Assembly (NCBI RefSeq): GCF_035920445.1
Contig: NZ_CP109162.1
Coordinates: 1,798,001 to 1,862,000, forward strand
Direction: 5' to 3'
DNA length: 64,000 nucleotides
Source: Nocardia sp. NBC_01730
GTDB taxonomy: Bacteria > Actinomycetota > Actinomycetes > Mycobacteriales > Mycobacteriaceae
Shown: piece after piece, positions 43,786 through 54,447 of the stretch
How the letters are laid out: every line of letters starts with the position of its first letter
How positions within the stretch are numbered: position 1 is the stretch's first letter
Program-made: the position numbers and the translations under genes
Notes under the pieces: generated by a model
The model's input: the letters and a program-made list of their open reading frames with translations, nothing else
What the model was told of the DNA's origin: nothing
Database searches by the model: none

Positions 43786-43799
43786 GACCCTGAAGGTCC
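43786..43799. promoter_or_regulatory. DosR-like box in the divergent region
   Basis: GACCCTGAAGGTCC has GACC/GGTC arms. It sits between the leftward membrane/ATPase operon and the rightward flavodoxin operon and could serve either. Confidence 0.45.
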
Positions 43800-43924
43800 A
43801 TGGCTGGCGCGCCCAGCGCGGGGGCCTGCGTGACGACAGCACCACGCAGACCTCGCCAGATCCGCGGAGACCGATCACGGTGTCATGGTGGCCGTACTTG
43901 CTGATCCACTGCGCGGCAGACCTA

Positions 43925-43938
43925 CGGACCAAGGTCCC
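43925..43938. promoter_or_regulatory. DosR-like box for the flavodoxin operon
   Basis: CGGACCAAGGTCCC contains the palindrome GGACCAAGGTCC (all but the centre pair match). It is about 105 bases upstream of ATG 44043. Confidence 0.6.
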
Positions 43939-44042
43939 TCTGGCCACGTCGGTTCGGCACTGTTCAAGGCACGCGCCCGACCGTAGCGTCGTTGCTCACA
44001 CAGCTTCCGAAGACAGCGGCAGACAGCATCGAGGAGACCGCG

Positions 44043-44570
44043 ATGCGGGCACGGATCGTCTATGAATCGATGTTCGGCAACACTGCCGCTGTTGCCGAGG
44101 CCATCGCCCGAGGATTGCGCAAGCACGCGACGGTCGAGCTGCTGAACGTCTGCGCCGCGGCGGAAGTACCCGAGCCGTCGGTGGATCTGCTCGTGGTCGG
44201 CGGACCGACCCACGCCTTCGGGCTGAGCAGGAAACGGACCCGGCAGGACGCCGCCGAGCGAACCGACGCGCCGCTCGCGGTCGACATCGGGATCCGGGAA
44301 TGGCTCGACGCCGCGCTGCCGGTCCCCGAGGGCAGCAGGGCCGTTGCTTTCGGCACCAAAGTCGGGAGCCCGCCCTGGCTGCCCGGGTCGGCGGCGCGCG
44401 CCGCCGGAAGACGCCTACGGCATTTGGGTTATCAGCTCGCCGACGATCCGGCTGATTTCCTGGTCGATGGCATGACCGGGCCGGTCACCGCGGGTGAGCT
44501 CGACCGCGCCCGTGCCTGGGCCGAACGCCTCGCGCACACCGAACTCGACCGCGTCGCGCATCGGGTCTGA
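44043..44570 (+). CDS. Flavodoxin-family protein
   Basis: 175 residues. The FMN phosphate loop is YESMFGNTAAVAEAIARGL (8-26), followed by LLVVGGPTHAFGLSRKRTR and AVAFGTKVGSPPWLPGSAAR. Flavodoxins carry electrons, and in this island low-potential electron transfer under low oxygen is plausible. ATG 44043 has GAGGAGA upstream. It is followed after 17 bases by the GyrI/DUF302 gene, so the two are co-transcribed, and it is preceded by a DosR-like box. Confidence 0.88.
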   Translation: MRARIVYESMFGNTAAVAEAIARGLRKHATVELLNVCAAAEVPEPSVDLLVVGGPTHAFGLSRKRTRQDAAERTDAPLAVDIGIREWLDAALPVPEGSRAVAFGTKVGSPPWLPGSAARAAGRRLRHLGYQLADDPADFLVDGMTGPVTAGELDRARAWAERLAHTELDRVAHRV

Positions 44571-44587
44571 TTCCGAAGGAGCAGCTC

Positions 44588-45457
44588 ATGTCGTACCCAG
44601 TGGCAGTTGTCGAATCGGTGCCGCACACCGTCCTGGAACTGCGCCGCACCGTACGTGCCGACCATGCCGGCGACGACATCGGAAGCGGGATGGAGGCGCT
44701 CTACAGCTTGGCCACCACTTTAGGGTTGACGCGATTCGGGCCTCCGTCTACGACCTACCGAGGTGAATTCGGCCCGGGCACGTCGACCGACGTCGACTTC
44801 AGGCTGCCGGTCAGCGCAGGGCCGCTCGGCACCGAAGAGGTGACGGTGCGACGAACCGAGCCCGACCTGTACGCGCAGACCGTCCATCACGGCGACTACC
44901 ACGGAATCGGTGCCGCTTATCGCGCGCTCGACGAGTGGCTGCGCGACTCGGCGTTCCGTCCGGTGGGCCCACCAACCGAGGTGTACCTGGTCGCACCCGA
45001 CGAGGCGGTGGTGCCCCACGATCTGTTGACCGAGATCCGTGTCCCCGTCGCGCCTGCCGATCTGAGTGCGCGAGTCACTGTGCCCGTCGAGGACGCCGTG
45101 CAAATCGTGCACAACGCATTGGCCGAACAAGGCTTCGGTGTGCTGTCCGAAATCGACGTGCGCTCCACATTGCATGCGAAGCTCGAGGTGGCGATGGAGG
45201 ACTACGTGATCCTCGGCGCCTGCAACCCGTCGCTGGCCCATCGGGCGCTGGAGATCGACCGGCGAATCGGCCTGCTGCTCCCGTGCAACGTCGTGGTGCG
45301 CGCCGTCGGCGACACTACTGTCGTCGAGGCGGCGGACCCGGAAATGCTGGTACGGCAGTCCGAAACGACTGGGCTCCAACCGATCGCGTTGGAAGCCCGC
45401 GCAGCTCTCGTCGCCGCCATGGAGACAGTCGCGAAGCACCCGCCCGCAGTGAAATGA
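44588..45457 (+). CDS. GyrI-like effector-binding domain fused to DUF302
   Basis: 289 residues. The N-terminal half (about 1-150) is a GyrI-like/AraC-effector-binding (SRPBCC-type) domain: VESVPHTVLELRRTV, STDVDFRLPVS, AQTVHHGDYHGIGAAYRALD, TEVYLVAPDE. The C-terminal half (about 158-285) is DUF302: IVHNALAEQGFGVLSEIDVR, YVILGACNPSLAHRALEIDR, IGLLLPCNVVVR. GyrI-like domains bind hydrophobic small molecules. DUF302 is found alone or in fusions and has no settled function. AAGGAGCAG lies before the ATG. It is the last gene of the flavodoxin unit and is followed by a strong hairpin. Confidence 0.85.
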   Translation: MSYPVAVVESVPHTVLELRRTVRADHAGDDIGSGMEALYSLATTLGLTRFGPPSTTYRGEFGPGTSTDVDFRLPVSAGPLGTEEVTVRRTEPDLYAQTVHHGDYHGIGAAYRALDEWLRDSAFRPVGPPTEVYLVAPDEAVVPHDLLTEIRVPVAPADLSARVTVPVEDAVQIVHNALAEQGFGVLSEIDVRSTLHAKLEVAMEDYVILGACNPSLAHRALEIDRRIGLLLPCNVVVRAVGDTTVVEAADPEMLVRQSETTGLQPIALEARAALVAAMETVAKHPPAVK

Positions 45458-45491
45458 CTGCTTGCCCAATCCGGTACGGGCAAATGCACAG

Positions 45492-45525
45492 ATCTCGGAA
45501 GACTATTTGCCTGGTCTTCCGAGAT
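45492..45525. terminator. Bidirectional hairpin terminator
   Basis: ATCTCGGAAGAC (45492-45503) and GTCTTCCGAGAT (45514-45525) are perfect 12-base arms around a 10-base loop, exactly between two convergent genes (stops at 45457 and 45560). Confidence 0.75.
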
Positions 45526-45559
45526 TCGGCGATACGGAACTCACCAAAGCCGATCTCGG

Positions 45560-46549
45560 TCAGTGTCGATCGGCCTTCTCGAATGTATCCACCACGTCCT
45601 CGACCGCACGGCGGGGGGTGGCCTGCAGCGGCGGCGCGCTGGTCGGTGCCCAACCTATCCGGATGACCACTTGGGGGTAGGCGCTATCGTCCAGTACGCC
45701 GAGGCGGACCCTGCTGCGCACCTCCGCGATTTCCATCGGCTCGGTCAACGGGCACGTCGCCAAACCGACATTGGTGGCGGTCAGCAGGACCGCGCTCATC
45801 GCCTCACCTGCCCGCAACCGGGACAAACGGTCATCGGCCGACGTACCGAGCACAAGCAGCTCCGCGTAGTCGGGCTCCTGCGCGGCATCGATGAGCTGCG
45901 GCGCCGCGAAATCCCGTGCGGGCAGCTCGTCCTCCGCGCGCGGACTCGGGGTGTTCCTGACCGGGACACCGTCCTCGGTACTGTGCCTTCCACTCCAGGT
46001 GGCCAGCTCGAACTGGTAGTCCGGATCCGCCGCATGTCTGCTCGCAGCGTCACGTATCGCCTCGATCAAGTGGTCGCGGGAGAGATCGGAAGCCTGGCGC
46101 AGGACCGCGCCGAGTGCGGCCGCGCGCTCGGTAACCAGCCCGAGGTATCCGGATGGGATCGGCCAGGAGCTGTAGTGTCTGCGGTCCGTCCGCCGGTGCG
46201 ATATCGCGGCGCTCATCGCGACGTCCAGCGGAGTCGGCCGATGCCGCACCAGCTCCATCGCTGCCAGGTGATTCGGTTCTGCCGGATTCGGCAGCCGATG
46301 CACCACCGACGACCAGCCCAGCGCCGCGAAGGCGACACTCAGATGATGCAGTGCGGCACCACAGCTGAGCACGAGATCGCGTGTATCGGGATCTGTGGAT
46401 GGTAGCGCCCGCGCGGGGTCCAGGTAGAGGTGCACGGATCGGTCAGCGATCCGCCACCGCCATGGCTGAATGTTGTGTATGGACGGCGCCCGCACCGCGA
46501 GCGCCAGCGCTGTCTTGACGGTGTTGTCGTCGGGCAGTCCGTGGTCCAT
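45560..46549 (-). CDS. Second Acg-type nitroreductase-fold protein
   Basis: 329 residues, related to 29345-30343: ALALAVRAPSIHNIQPWRWR, LVLSCGAALHHLSVAFAALG, SHRRTDRRHYSSWPIP, NVGLATCPLTEPMEIAEVRS and YPQVVIRIGWAP. As in the Acg group it lacks the full set of usual nitroreductase FMN contacts that I can recognise. ATG 46549 (MDHGLPDD) follows GGAGGA by 5 bases and is preferred to ATG 46561. A DosR-like box lies at 46691-46704. Confidence 0.88.
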   Translation of the reverse strand: MDHGLPDDNTVKTALALAVRAPSIHNIQPWRWRIADRSVHLYLDPARALPSTDPDTRDLVLSCGAALHHLSVAFAALGWSSVVHRLPNPAEPNHLAAMELVRHRPTPLDVAMSAAISHRRTDRRHYSSWPIPSGYLGLVTERAAALGAVLRQASDLSRDHLIEAIRDAASRHAADPDYQFELATWSGRHSTEDGVPVRNTPSPRAEDELPARDFAAPQLIDAAQEPDYAELLVLGTSADDRLSRLRAGEAMSAVLLTATNVGLATCPLTEPMEIAEVRSRVRLGVLDDSAYPQVVIRIGWAPTSAPPLQATPRRAVEDVVDTFEKADRH

Positions 46550-46690
46550 GTCGTCCTCCATTCGTTTCGATCAACGCTGCCACCGGCACGCCACACCGGT
46601 AAGGGCAAGACGGCCTCTCCTGGCAGGACTTCGGGCGCCTGTGACCGACTGCGTCCTGCACGCAGATCGAAGCGAAGTGCCTACCGATCA

Positions 46691-46704
46691 AGGACCTTCG
46701 GCCA
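46691..46704. promoter_or_regulatory. DosR-like box between nitroreductase and kinase genes
   Basis: AGGACCTTCGGCCA, about 142 bases upstream of the leftward nitroreductase and about 66 bases upstream of the rightward short SDR frame that leads into the kinase gene. Confidence 0.5.
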
Positions 46705-46769
46705 TCACCCGACGCCGGGCCGATGCGGAAGTCTGAGAGCATCAGCCACAGCGAAAGGATCTGGTCACC

Positions 46770-47033
46770 ATGTCCGGTCTCACTGGATTCGATCCCCATG
46801 GGCGCGGCGCCGTCGTCACGATCCATACGCTGATGACCGCCGACCTCAACGCGAGCGTGGCCGCGGGGCAGCCGCTTGCGCGCTTCGGTGAGCCGGAGGA
46901 GGTCGCCGCGATGGTCGGATTCATCGTCACCGAGGCCACGTTCCCGACCGGGTCGGAGTTCGTCCTCGACGGCGGCGCCACGGCCGGCATGGCATTGACC
47001 GTGCCCGCCTCAACGGCTTGCTTACCGTGCTGA
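46770..47033 (+). pseudogene. C-terminal scrap of a short-chain dehydrogenase
   Basis: 87 codons from ATG 46770 (AAAGGATC upstream). From GQPLARFGEPEEVAAMVGFI to ATFPTGSEFVLDGGATAG it is the invariant C-terminal end of FabG-like SDRs. The Rossmann fold and catalytic YxxxK are missing. The last 16 bases overlap the start of the kinase gene. It may still be translated as a leader frame in front of the kinase. Confidence 0.65.
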
Positions 47034-48589
47034 CGACCGCCATCGACGCGCATGCCCAGTTGCGCGAGACACACACCGGGATAGTCGTGCTGTGCGGCGA
47101 GCGCGCCTATAAGGCGAAGAAGCCGATCACCACCGACTTCCTCGACTTCGGCACACCAGCGCTGCGCGAGCAAGCCTGTGCGCGCGAACTCGAACTCAAT
47201 CGCCGCATGGCGCCGGACGTCTATCTCGGCGTCGGTCACCTGAGCGACCCGCTGGGCGGGCCCGCTGAGCCGGTGCTCGTCATGCGGCGGATGCCCGAGG
47301 ACCGAAAATTGTCCAATGTGCTTGCCGACACCGTGGGGCGCAGCTCGGAGCTGTCCGCGCTGGTACGGGTGCTCGCCCAGTTCCACCGCTCGGCTCGGCG
47401 CGGCCCCGAGATCGATCGGTCCGGCACCCCGGCCGCGCTGCGAAGCCGATGGCAGGCACTCCTGCACCCGCTTCGAGAGCAGCCCGCGGAGGTGGTCGAC
47501 CCCGCCCTGCTCGCACGGATCGAGGCGCGGGCCATGCGCTACCTCGACGGCCGGGGGCCGTTGCTGGCGCGACGGATCGCCGAGGGCCGCATCATCGATG
47601 GGCATGGCGATCTGCTCGCCGAGGACATCTTCGACCTCCCCGACGGCTTCTGCATCCTGGACTGTCTGGACTTCGACGACCGGCTTCGCTATGTCGACTG
47701 TGTCGACGACATAGCGTTCCTCGCCATGGATCTGGAGTTCCTCGGGCATCGCCACCTGGGTGAGAGTCTGCTGGCCGACTATCTCCGGACTACCGAGGAC
47801 TCGGCACCGACGTCGCTGGTCGACCACTACACGGCCTACCGCGCCCTGGTGCGCGCAAAGGTCGACGTCATCCGTTTCGGGCAGGGCGAGGATGCCGCCC
47901 GCGGGCACAGCCGTCGCCACCTCGAGATCGCCGACCGTCGTTCGCAGCGCGCGGCGATCCGTCTCACTCTGATCGGCGGCCTCCCAGGGACCGGTAAATC
48001 GACTGTTGCCGAACATCTTTCGGCCACGACGGGGTCGACGCTGCTGGCCAGCGACCAGGTGCGCAAGGAACTGGCCGCAGCCGAGGAGGTGAGGGGGCAG
48101 GTCGGTACCTACGGTGTCGGCATGTACTCCCCCGCCGAGAAGACCCGCGTCTACTCCGAGCTGCTCGCCCGGGCCCGGACGCTGCTGGCGACCGGGGTGT
48201 CGGTGGTCCTCGACGCGAGCTGGATCGACGCAGCGGAGCGTCGCCGCGCCACCGCATTGGCCGACGAGGTGTCCACCGATCTTGTGCAAGTGCAGTGCTA
48301 CTGCCCGCGCGAGCTGGCAAACCGCCGGATTCGCCAACGGCGCGCATCCTTCTCCGACGCAACGGCCGAGATCGCGGAGGCCATGTCCGGCTCGGCTGCG
48401 CCCTGGCCCGACGCGATTCCGCTGGACACCGACCGACCACTCGACGACACGGTGGCCGATGCCTTCCGTGCCTGGCAGATCGGCGAAGAAGTGGCACAGC
48501 AGCGACTGGCAAGCGACCGGACTTCTCGAGGGACCTTGGTTACCGGTTCGAAGTTGCACTCCGGCGTGTCCAACCGGATCGCTCCGTAG
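47018..48589 (+). CDS. Aminoglycoside-phosphotransferase-like plus P-loop kinase fusion (Rv2004c-like)
   Basis: 523 residues. Residues 1-300 resemble APH/choline-kinase-fold proteins (YKAKKPITTDFLDFG, catalytic-loop-like HGDLLAEDI at 196-204, DCLDFDDRLRYVD). Residues 315-480 are an AAA_33-type P-loop kinase with Walker A GLPGTGKST (321-329) and VVLDASWIDAAERRRA. The same two-domain order and similar length occur in Rv2004c, a DosR-regulon protein of unknown substrate. TTG 47018 or GTG 47027 is the start. The last ~25 residues (ASDRTSRGTLVTGSKL...) look unlike the family and end at TAG, and the frame then continues into the DevR tail. Confidence 0.85.
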   Translation: MLTVLTTAIDAHAQLRETHTGIVVLCGERAYKAKKPITTDFLDFGTPALREQACARELELNRRMAPDVYLGVGHLSDPLGGPAEPVLVMRRMPEDRKLSNVLADTVGRSSELSALVRVLAQFHRSARRGPEIDRSGTPAALRSRWQALLHPLREQPAEVVDPALLARIEARAMRYLDGRGPLLARRIAEGRIIDGHGDLLAEDIFDLPDGFCILDCLDFDDRLRYVDCVDDIAFLAMDLEFLGHRHLGESLLADYLRTTEDSAPTSLVDHYTAYRALVRAKVDVIRFGQGEDAARGHSRRHLEIADRRSQRAAIRLTLIGGLPGTGKSTVAEHLSATTGSTLLASDQVRKELAAAEEVRGQVGTYGVGMYSPAEKTRVYSELLARARTLLATGVSVVLDASWIDAAERRRATALADEVSTDLVQVQCYCPRELANRRIRQRRASFSDATAEIAEAMSGSAAPWPDAIPLDTDRPLDDTVADAFRAWQIGEEVAQQRLASDRTSRGTLVTGSKLHSGVSNRIAP

Positions 48590-48802
48590 TGGCCGCTGAC
48601 CAGCCTTACCGACCAGGAGAGAACGCCGCTCGCCTTGCTCGGCGAAGGGCTGACCAACCGGCAAATCGCCGCCCGGATGTACCTGGCCGAGAAGACGGTC
48701 AAGAACTACGTGTCGCGACTGCTGACCAAGCTCGGGGTAGAACGACGTACTCGAGCGGTGGTGCTGGCCTCGAAGCTCGAGCAACCGGAAAGACCGGGAT
48801 AA
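48590..48802 (+). pseudogene. devR: DevR/DosR response regulator, DNA-binding tail only
   Basis: About 70 codons starting right after the kinase stop codon and in the same frame: [60 protein letters not shown], then TAA. This is the LuxR-type helix-turn-helix of DevR, with the highly conserved [13 protein letters not shown] recognition region. The receiver domain with its phospho-aspartate, and any start codon with a ribosome site, are absent. It directly precedes devS as in the usual devR-devS operon. I infer a deletion joining the kinase end to the devR end. Whether any product is made (for example by readthrough of TAG) is unknown. Confidence 0.8.
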
Positions 48803-50614
<1,812 letters not shown>

Positions 50615-50658
50615 CCTGCCACACCGACACCGACAGCGGCCGTTGTGCTCTCTGGTTG

Positions 50659-50672
50659 GTGACCAAGGACCG
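50659..50672. promoter_or_regulatory. DosR-like box upstream of the third USP gene
   Basis: GTGACCAAGGACCG, 5-4-5 layout, about 70 bases before ATG 50735 in the short gap after devS. Confidence 0.45.
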
Positions 50673-50734
50673 GTGTGCGGTACCACGCTGAATTCCTAAT
50701 CTACGGGTACGCGTTTCACCGATGGGCGAGAAGA

Positions 50735-51652
50735 ATGACCACACAGCGCAGCAGCGATCCACACCAGCTGGCATCGGCAGCCGTGGTGGTCGGTGTCGAC
50801 GGCTCCGAGGCGTCCGACCTGGCCGTCCGCTGGGCTGCCGAGACGGCTGCACAGCGCGGGCGGCGGCTGCACATCGTGCACGGCCTCGACCTTGCCGTGG
50901 CGCGTGCCGTCCTGGGCGTCTACGACCTGATGGTGCCCGCCGTCATCGATACGATCCGCCGCCAGGGCGCGGATCATGTGGCGACGGCCCGCAGGCTGGC
51001 CTACGACGTCGATCAGGGCCTCACCGTGGAAACCGAGGTCTGCGAGGACCACCCGGCGAAACTGCTGATCGAGCGATCCGCGGCGGCGAACCTGGTTGTG
51101 ATCGGCGCCAGCGGTGAAGGCGGCACGATCAGCCATCTCGGCGGCACGCTGCTTGCCGTGGTAAGCCACGGCCACGGCCCGGTCGTTGTGGTGCGCGACA
51201 CCGGGACCGAATACCAGACGCGCTGTGTCGGCCGGGTCGTAGTCGGTGTCGACGGCAGTGAGATCAGCGAAGCGGCAGTCGGCGCCGCCTTCGCCGAAGC
51301 CAGCGACCGCCGTGCCCAACTCGTCGCCGTCTACGCGTGGAGCGACCTCCCTTACGGCCGATTCGCTGGGCTCCCCAATACCATCCCAGATCGCGGTGTC
51401 GCCGCAGAGGCGCAGTCGATCCTGGCCGAGCAGCTCGCCGGCTGGCAGGAGAAGTACCCGGACGTCGACGTCATGCGAAAGGCCTATCTGTCCGGGCCAC
51501 GCCATCACCTCATCGAGTGGTCCCGATCGGCCCAGCTCCTTGTCGTCGGCAGCCGTGGCCGCGGCGGGTTCCGCGGCCAGCTGCTCGGCTCGACCGGCAA
51601 TGCGCTCATCCAGCGCGCCCACTGCCCGGTCATGGTGGTCCATTCACCCTGA
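50735..51652 (+). CDS. Tandem universal stress protein
   Basis: 305 residues with two Usp domains (VVVGVDGSEASDLAVRWAAE and VVVGVDGSEISEAAVGAAFA). The second has the ATP motif VVGSRGRGGFRGQLLGSTGN. It is most like the USP at 24030-24956 in the linker WQEKYPDVDVMRKAYLSGP, so the two are probable duplicates. ATG 50735 is chosen because homology starts there and a DosR-like box lies before it; the frame is open from 50675. USPs in this position relative to devS are common in actinobacterial dormancy clusters. Confidence 0.92.
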   Translation: MTTQRSSDPHQLASAAVVVGVDGSEASDLAVRWAAETAAQRGRRLHIVHGLDLAVARAVLGVYDLMVPAVIDTIRRQGADHVATARRLAYDVDQGLTVETEVCEDHPAKLLIERSAAANLVVIGASGEGGTISHLGGTLLAVVSHGHGPVVVVRDTGTEYQTRCVGRVVVGVDGSEISEAAVGAAFAEASDRRAQLVAVYAWSDLPYGRFAGLPNTIPDRGVAAEAQSILAEQLAGWQEKYPDVDVMRKAYLSGPRHHLIEWSRSAQLLVVGSRGRGGFRGQLLGSTGNALIQRAHCPVMVVHSP

Positions 51653-51882
51653 CACCTCCGGCTCGACGACCTGCCAGGACGCGTGGCGGATGAAGCGATG
51701 CCTTCAGTCGGTAATGACGCCGGTTCCGCGCCGAAGCATGAACGACATGCCGATACCGGTACAGCGGTGGATGGTGTTGTCGTGCAGCAGGATTCGCCGT
51801 GGTGCCCATCGGTCGTCGGAGAGCGGACTTGAAGGGGCAGGCCGCGTTCAACAGCGACGCGACAGGTCGGACGCCTGGTGCA

Positions 51883-52075
51883 GTCCTAGTCGGCGTCGAC
51901 GACTCGAGGGGGCAGACGCGCGCCCTCGATGTCGCCTTCGACGGGGCATCCCCCGCGGTGCCGCCGTGCTCGCGGTGCACACCTGGTCGGAATCCAACCG
52001 CAAAGCGACACACCGCCCGCACATCGAACCTAGCGATGCCGTGATCATGGAGGACGCCACCGTCAGAGTCCGGGC
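51883..52075 (+). pseudogene. Scrap of a fourth universal stress protein
   Basis: VLVGVDDSRGQTRALDVAFD in one frame is continued in another by RGAAVLAVHTWSESNRKATH, together the first two-thirds of a Usp domain. No ATP motif follows. It is frame-broken and truncated. Confidence 0.6.
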
Positions 52076-52856
52076 CGCGGCTGCCCGCAGATGGGCGGAC
52101 CTAGGACGCGGGTTCGGTCGAGATCCGGGCCGTCTGCCACCGCAGCCGTGCGAACGTGCAGCCCTTTGCCGGGCGTCGAAGTCCGACGAGCACTGTGTTC
52201 GAACTCGGAATTCATACCAACACAAAGCGCCGGTCGACTGCCCGATCGATAGCGCCCGTCGTCCTCGAAAGTAGAAAACCTTCCCGACACCCGGTTGTAC
52301 AAGGCCGGGTACGACACAAACGCCACCGGCGATGCCACCTCCAAATATGGACTACAGGCTGCGAGTCAGGGCTATGATGTGAATTCACCCGCGCGGTCGA
52401 GTTCAGGTACCGATAGGTCCAATTTCGCGCACCTCGGCAGGTTCTGCCGTTGGGAATAGTACTGCAGGTAGCTCTACCATCTGGCGAACTGCTGGAAACG
52501 TTCCGCTTCGGAGTCCATCTCGTTTCCTTCTTTCCCCGCCACCGCCGATATCGCGAGCAATGCCGGCGGGAACGAGTACCTCGAACTTTGCTCGCAGCCA
52601 AATGCCAAAAAGAGGGTCGGCGTATGGCTTTCGACTCTTGAAACGGGTCGATAAACCGACAAAGGTAGAAGTCGTGTCGATGACCACCGAAGAGCCCCGG
52701 TGGTGGTACGGCCGAACGATCAGCGGGAAATGCCACAGGGGGGCGAGGATATCGGTACACGGCGTGTGGCGGGCGTCGTCTTTCCGTTCGTCGTCGACAT
52801 GCTGGTCTGCGAGCAACTGCCCCGGAACTGTCGACTGTCGAGGGAAGTAGGCAACC
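52076..52856. other. Long leader region before the hydrogenase operon
   Basis: About 780 bases without a supported gene. It should contain the hydrogenase promoter, but I find no clear DosR-like box in it, unlike at most neighbouring genes. Confidence 0.4.
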
Positions 52857-53984
52857 ATGACACCTGATACGGCACTGGTGCTCGATCGCGCGGGTCTGGA
52901 CCGCCTGATCGAGGTGCTCATCGACGACGGTTACCGGGTGATCGGCCCGACCGTACGCGACAACGCGATCGTGCTCGCCGAACTGGCCTCGGGCGGCGAA
53001 CTGCCCTCGGGTTGGGGGGTGGATTCCGCGCCGGGCCGATACCGATTGCGCCGTCGCGATGACGCCGCGGTGTTCGGGCACTCCGCCGGACCTCAGTCCT
53101 GGAAACAGTTCCTGCATCCGCCGCACCGCACGGTGTGGACCAGCGACCCTGACGTCCGCGTACAGCCCGTCGACGAACCTCCCCCCCGGGACGCGTTCCT
53201 CGGGGTGCGCGGCTGCGACCTGGCATCCATCGCCATCCTGGATCGAGTGCTCGGAGCGGGGGCACACCCGGACAGCTCCTTCGCCCGGAAACGCCAGGGC
53301 CTGTTCGTGGTCGCGGCGAACTGCACCGAGCCGGGCGCGGTGTGTTTCTGCGTCTCCATGGGCACCGGCCCGCAGGTGGGACCGGGATACGACATCGCAC
53401 TCACCGAGCGCATCGACGAGCATGGCCACCGGTTCTTGGTCGAGGTGGGCAGTGCGGACGGTGAGCGTGTCATGGCGTTGGTGACGGCTCGCACCGCCAG
53501 CGACGCCGAGGTGACCGACGCCCGGGCGGCCGTGGCCGAGGCCGCGAACAGGATGTATCGCGCCATGCCTGAGGTCGACCTGCCGACGCTGTTGCGCGAA
53601 TCGCGTGAGTCGCCGCATTGGCAGGATGTGGCGAGTCGGTGCTTGACCTGTGGCAACTGCACGATGGTCTGCCCCACCTGCTACTGCACCACTACCGAGG
53701 ACGTCACCGACCTGACCGGCGAGCACGCCGAGCGGCGACAGCGGTGGGTGTCGTGTTTCGAATTGGACTACTCCTACGTGCATGGCGGCAGCGTGCGGAA
53801 ATCCGGCGAGAGTCGGTATCGCCAGTGGATCAGCCACAAACTGGGCACGTGGCACGACCAGTTCGGCAGCTCGGGATGCGTCGGCTGCGGTCGGTGTATC
53901 GCGTGGTGCCCGGTCGGCATCGACATCACCGCAGAAATGTCCCGGCTCGCCGAACTCGCCGAGGGAGGCACCGAGGATGTATGA
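52857..53984 (+). CDS. hyhB: Group 3b NiFe hydrogenase, iron-sulfur beta subunit
   Basis: 375 residues. The N-terminal two-thirds is the HyhB/sulfhydrogenase-beta core (FLGVRGCDLASIAILDRVL, GLFVVAANCTEPGAVCFC, ELDYSYVHGG). The C-terminal third has two [4Fe-4S] ferredoxin motifs, CLTCGNCTMVCPTCYC and CVGCGRCIAWCPVGID. In group 3b hydrogenases this subunit passes electrons between the hydrogenase module and the flavin subunit, so that H2 oxidation or formation is coupled to NADP(H). It is the first gene of a six-gene operon with overlapping or touching reading frames. Confidence 0.92.
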   Translation: MTPDTALVLDRAGLDRLIEVLIDDGYRVIGPTVRDNAIVLAELASGGELPSGWGVDSAPGRYRLRRRDDAAVFGHSAGPQSWKQFLHPPHRTVWTSDPDVRVQPVDEPPPRDAFLGVRGCDLASIAILDRVLGAGAHPDSSFARKRQGLFVVAANCTEPGAVCFCVSMGTGPQVGPGYDIALTERIDEHGHRFLVEVGSADGERVMALVTARTASDAEVTDARAAVAEAANRMYRAMPEVDLPTLLRESRESPHWQDVASRCLTCGNCTMVCPTCYCTTTEDVTDLTGEHAERRQRWVSCFELDYSYVHGGSVRKSGESRYRQWISHKLGTWHDQFGSSGCVGCGRCIAWCPVGIDITAEMSRLAELAEGGTEDV

Positions 53985-54447
53985 CGTCGGCGAGCTGTCG
54001 ACCTTTCCCCGACTTGCCGGGCTGAGCCGCGACGAGCTGACCGCATTGGCGCGCATCGGCAGAGGCGTGTCCTTCCCGCCTGGGCAGCGGCTGTTCAGCG
54101 AACATGAGCAAGCCGACCGCTGTTGGTTGATCTGCGATGGTCTGGTCCAGCTGGACGCACAGATACCGGGACGCGGCGAGGAGGTGGTGCAAACACTCGG
54201 GCGCGGCGACCTGCTCGGGTGGTCCTGGCGGGTAGCGCCCTACCGGTGGCATTTCGGGGCGCGGTGTATCGATGCGGTGACCGCTGTCGAGTTCGATGCG
54301 CGGCAGTTGTCCGAATTGGTCGATCAAGACCCGAGATTCGGGCGCGCGTTGACCACCGTGCTGTTCGAGACTGTGCTGGAGCGGCTGCAAGCCACTCGGG
54401 CTCGACTGCTCGATCTTTACCGCAACCCCGGTAAGGCCCGGATGTGA
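53977..54447 (+). CDS. Cyclic-nucleotide-binding-like protein inside the hydrogenase operon
   Basis: 156 residues, a single Crp/cNMP-binding beta-barrel (VSFPPGQRLFSEHEQADRCW, LICDGLVQLDAQ, LGRGDLLGWSW) with no helix-turn-helix domain after it. The usual phosphate-binding cassette is only partly kept (GRGDLLGWSWRVAPYRWHFG), so the ligand is uncertain. The gene overlaps hyhB by 8 bases and hyhG by 4, so it is made together with the hydrogenase and may act as a regulatory subunit rather than a transcription factor. Confidence 0.85.
   Translation: MYDVGELSTFPRLAGLSRDELTALARIGRGVSFPPGQRLFSEHEQADRCWLICDGLVQLDAQIPGRGEEVVQTLGRGDLLGWSWRVAPYRWHFGARCIDAVTAVEFDARQLSELVDQDPRFGRALTTVLFETVLERLQATRARLLDLYRNPGKARM

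Noticed and set aside
52212..54056. 614-codon open frame on the minus strand
   Set aside because: Antisense to hyhB and its leader; its sequence shows no domain.
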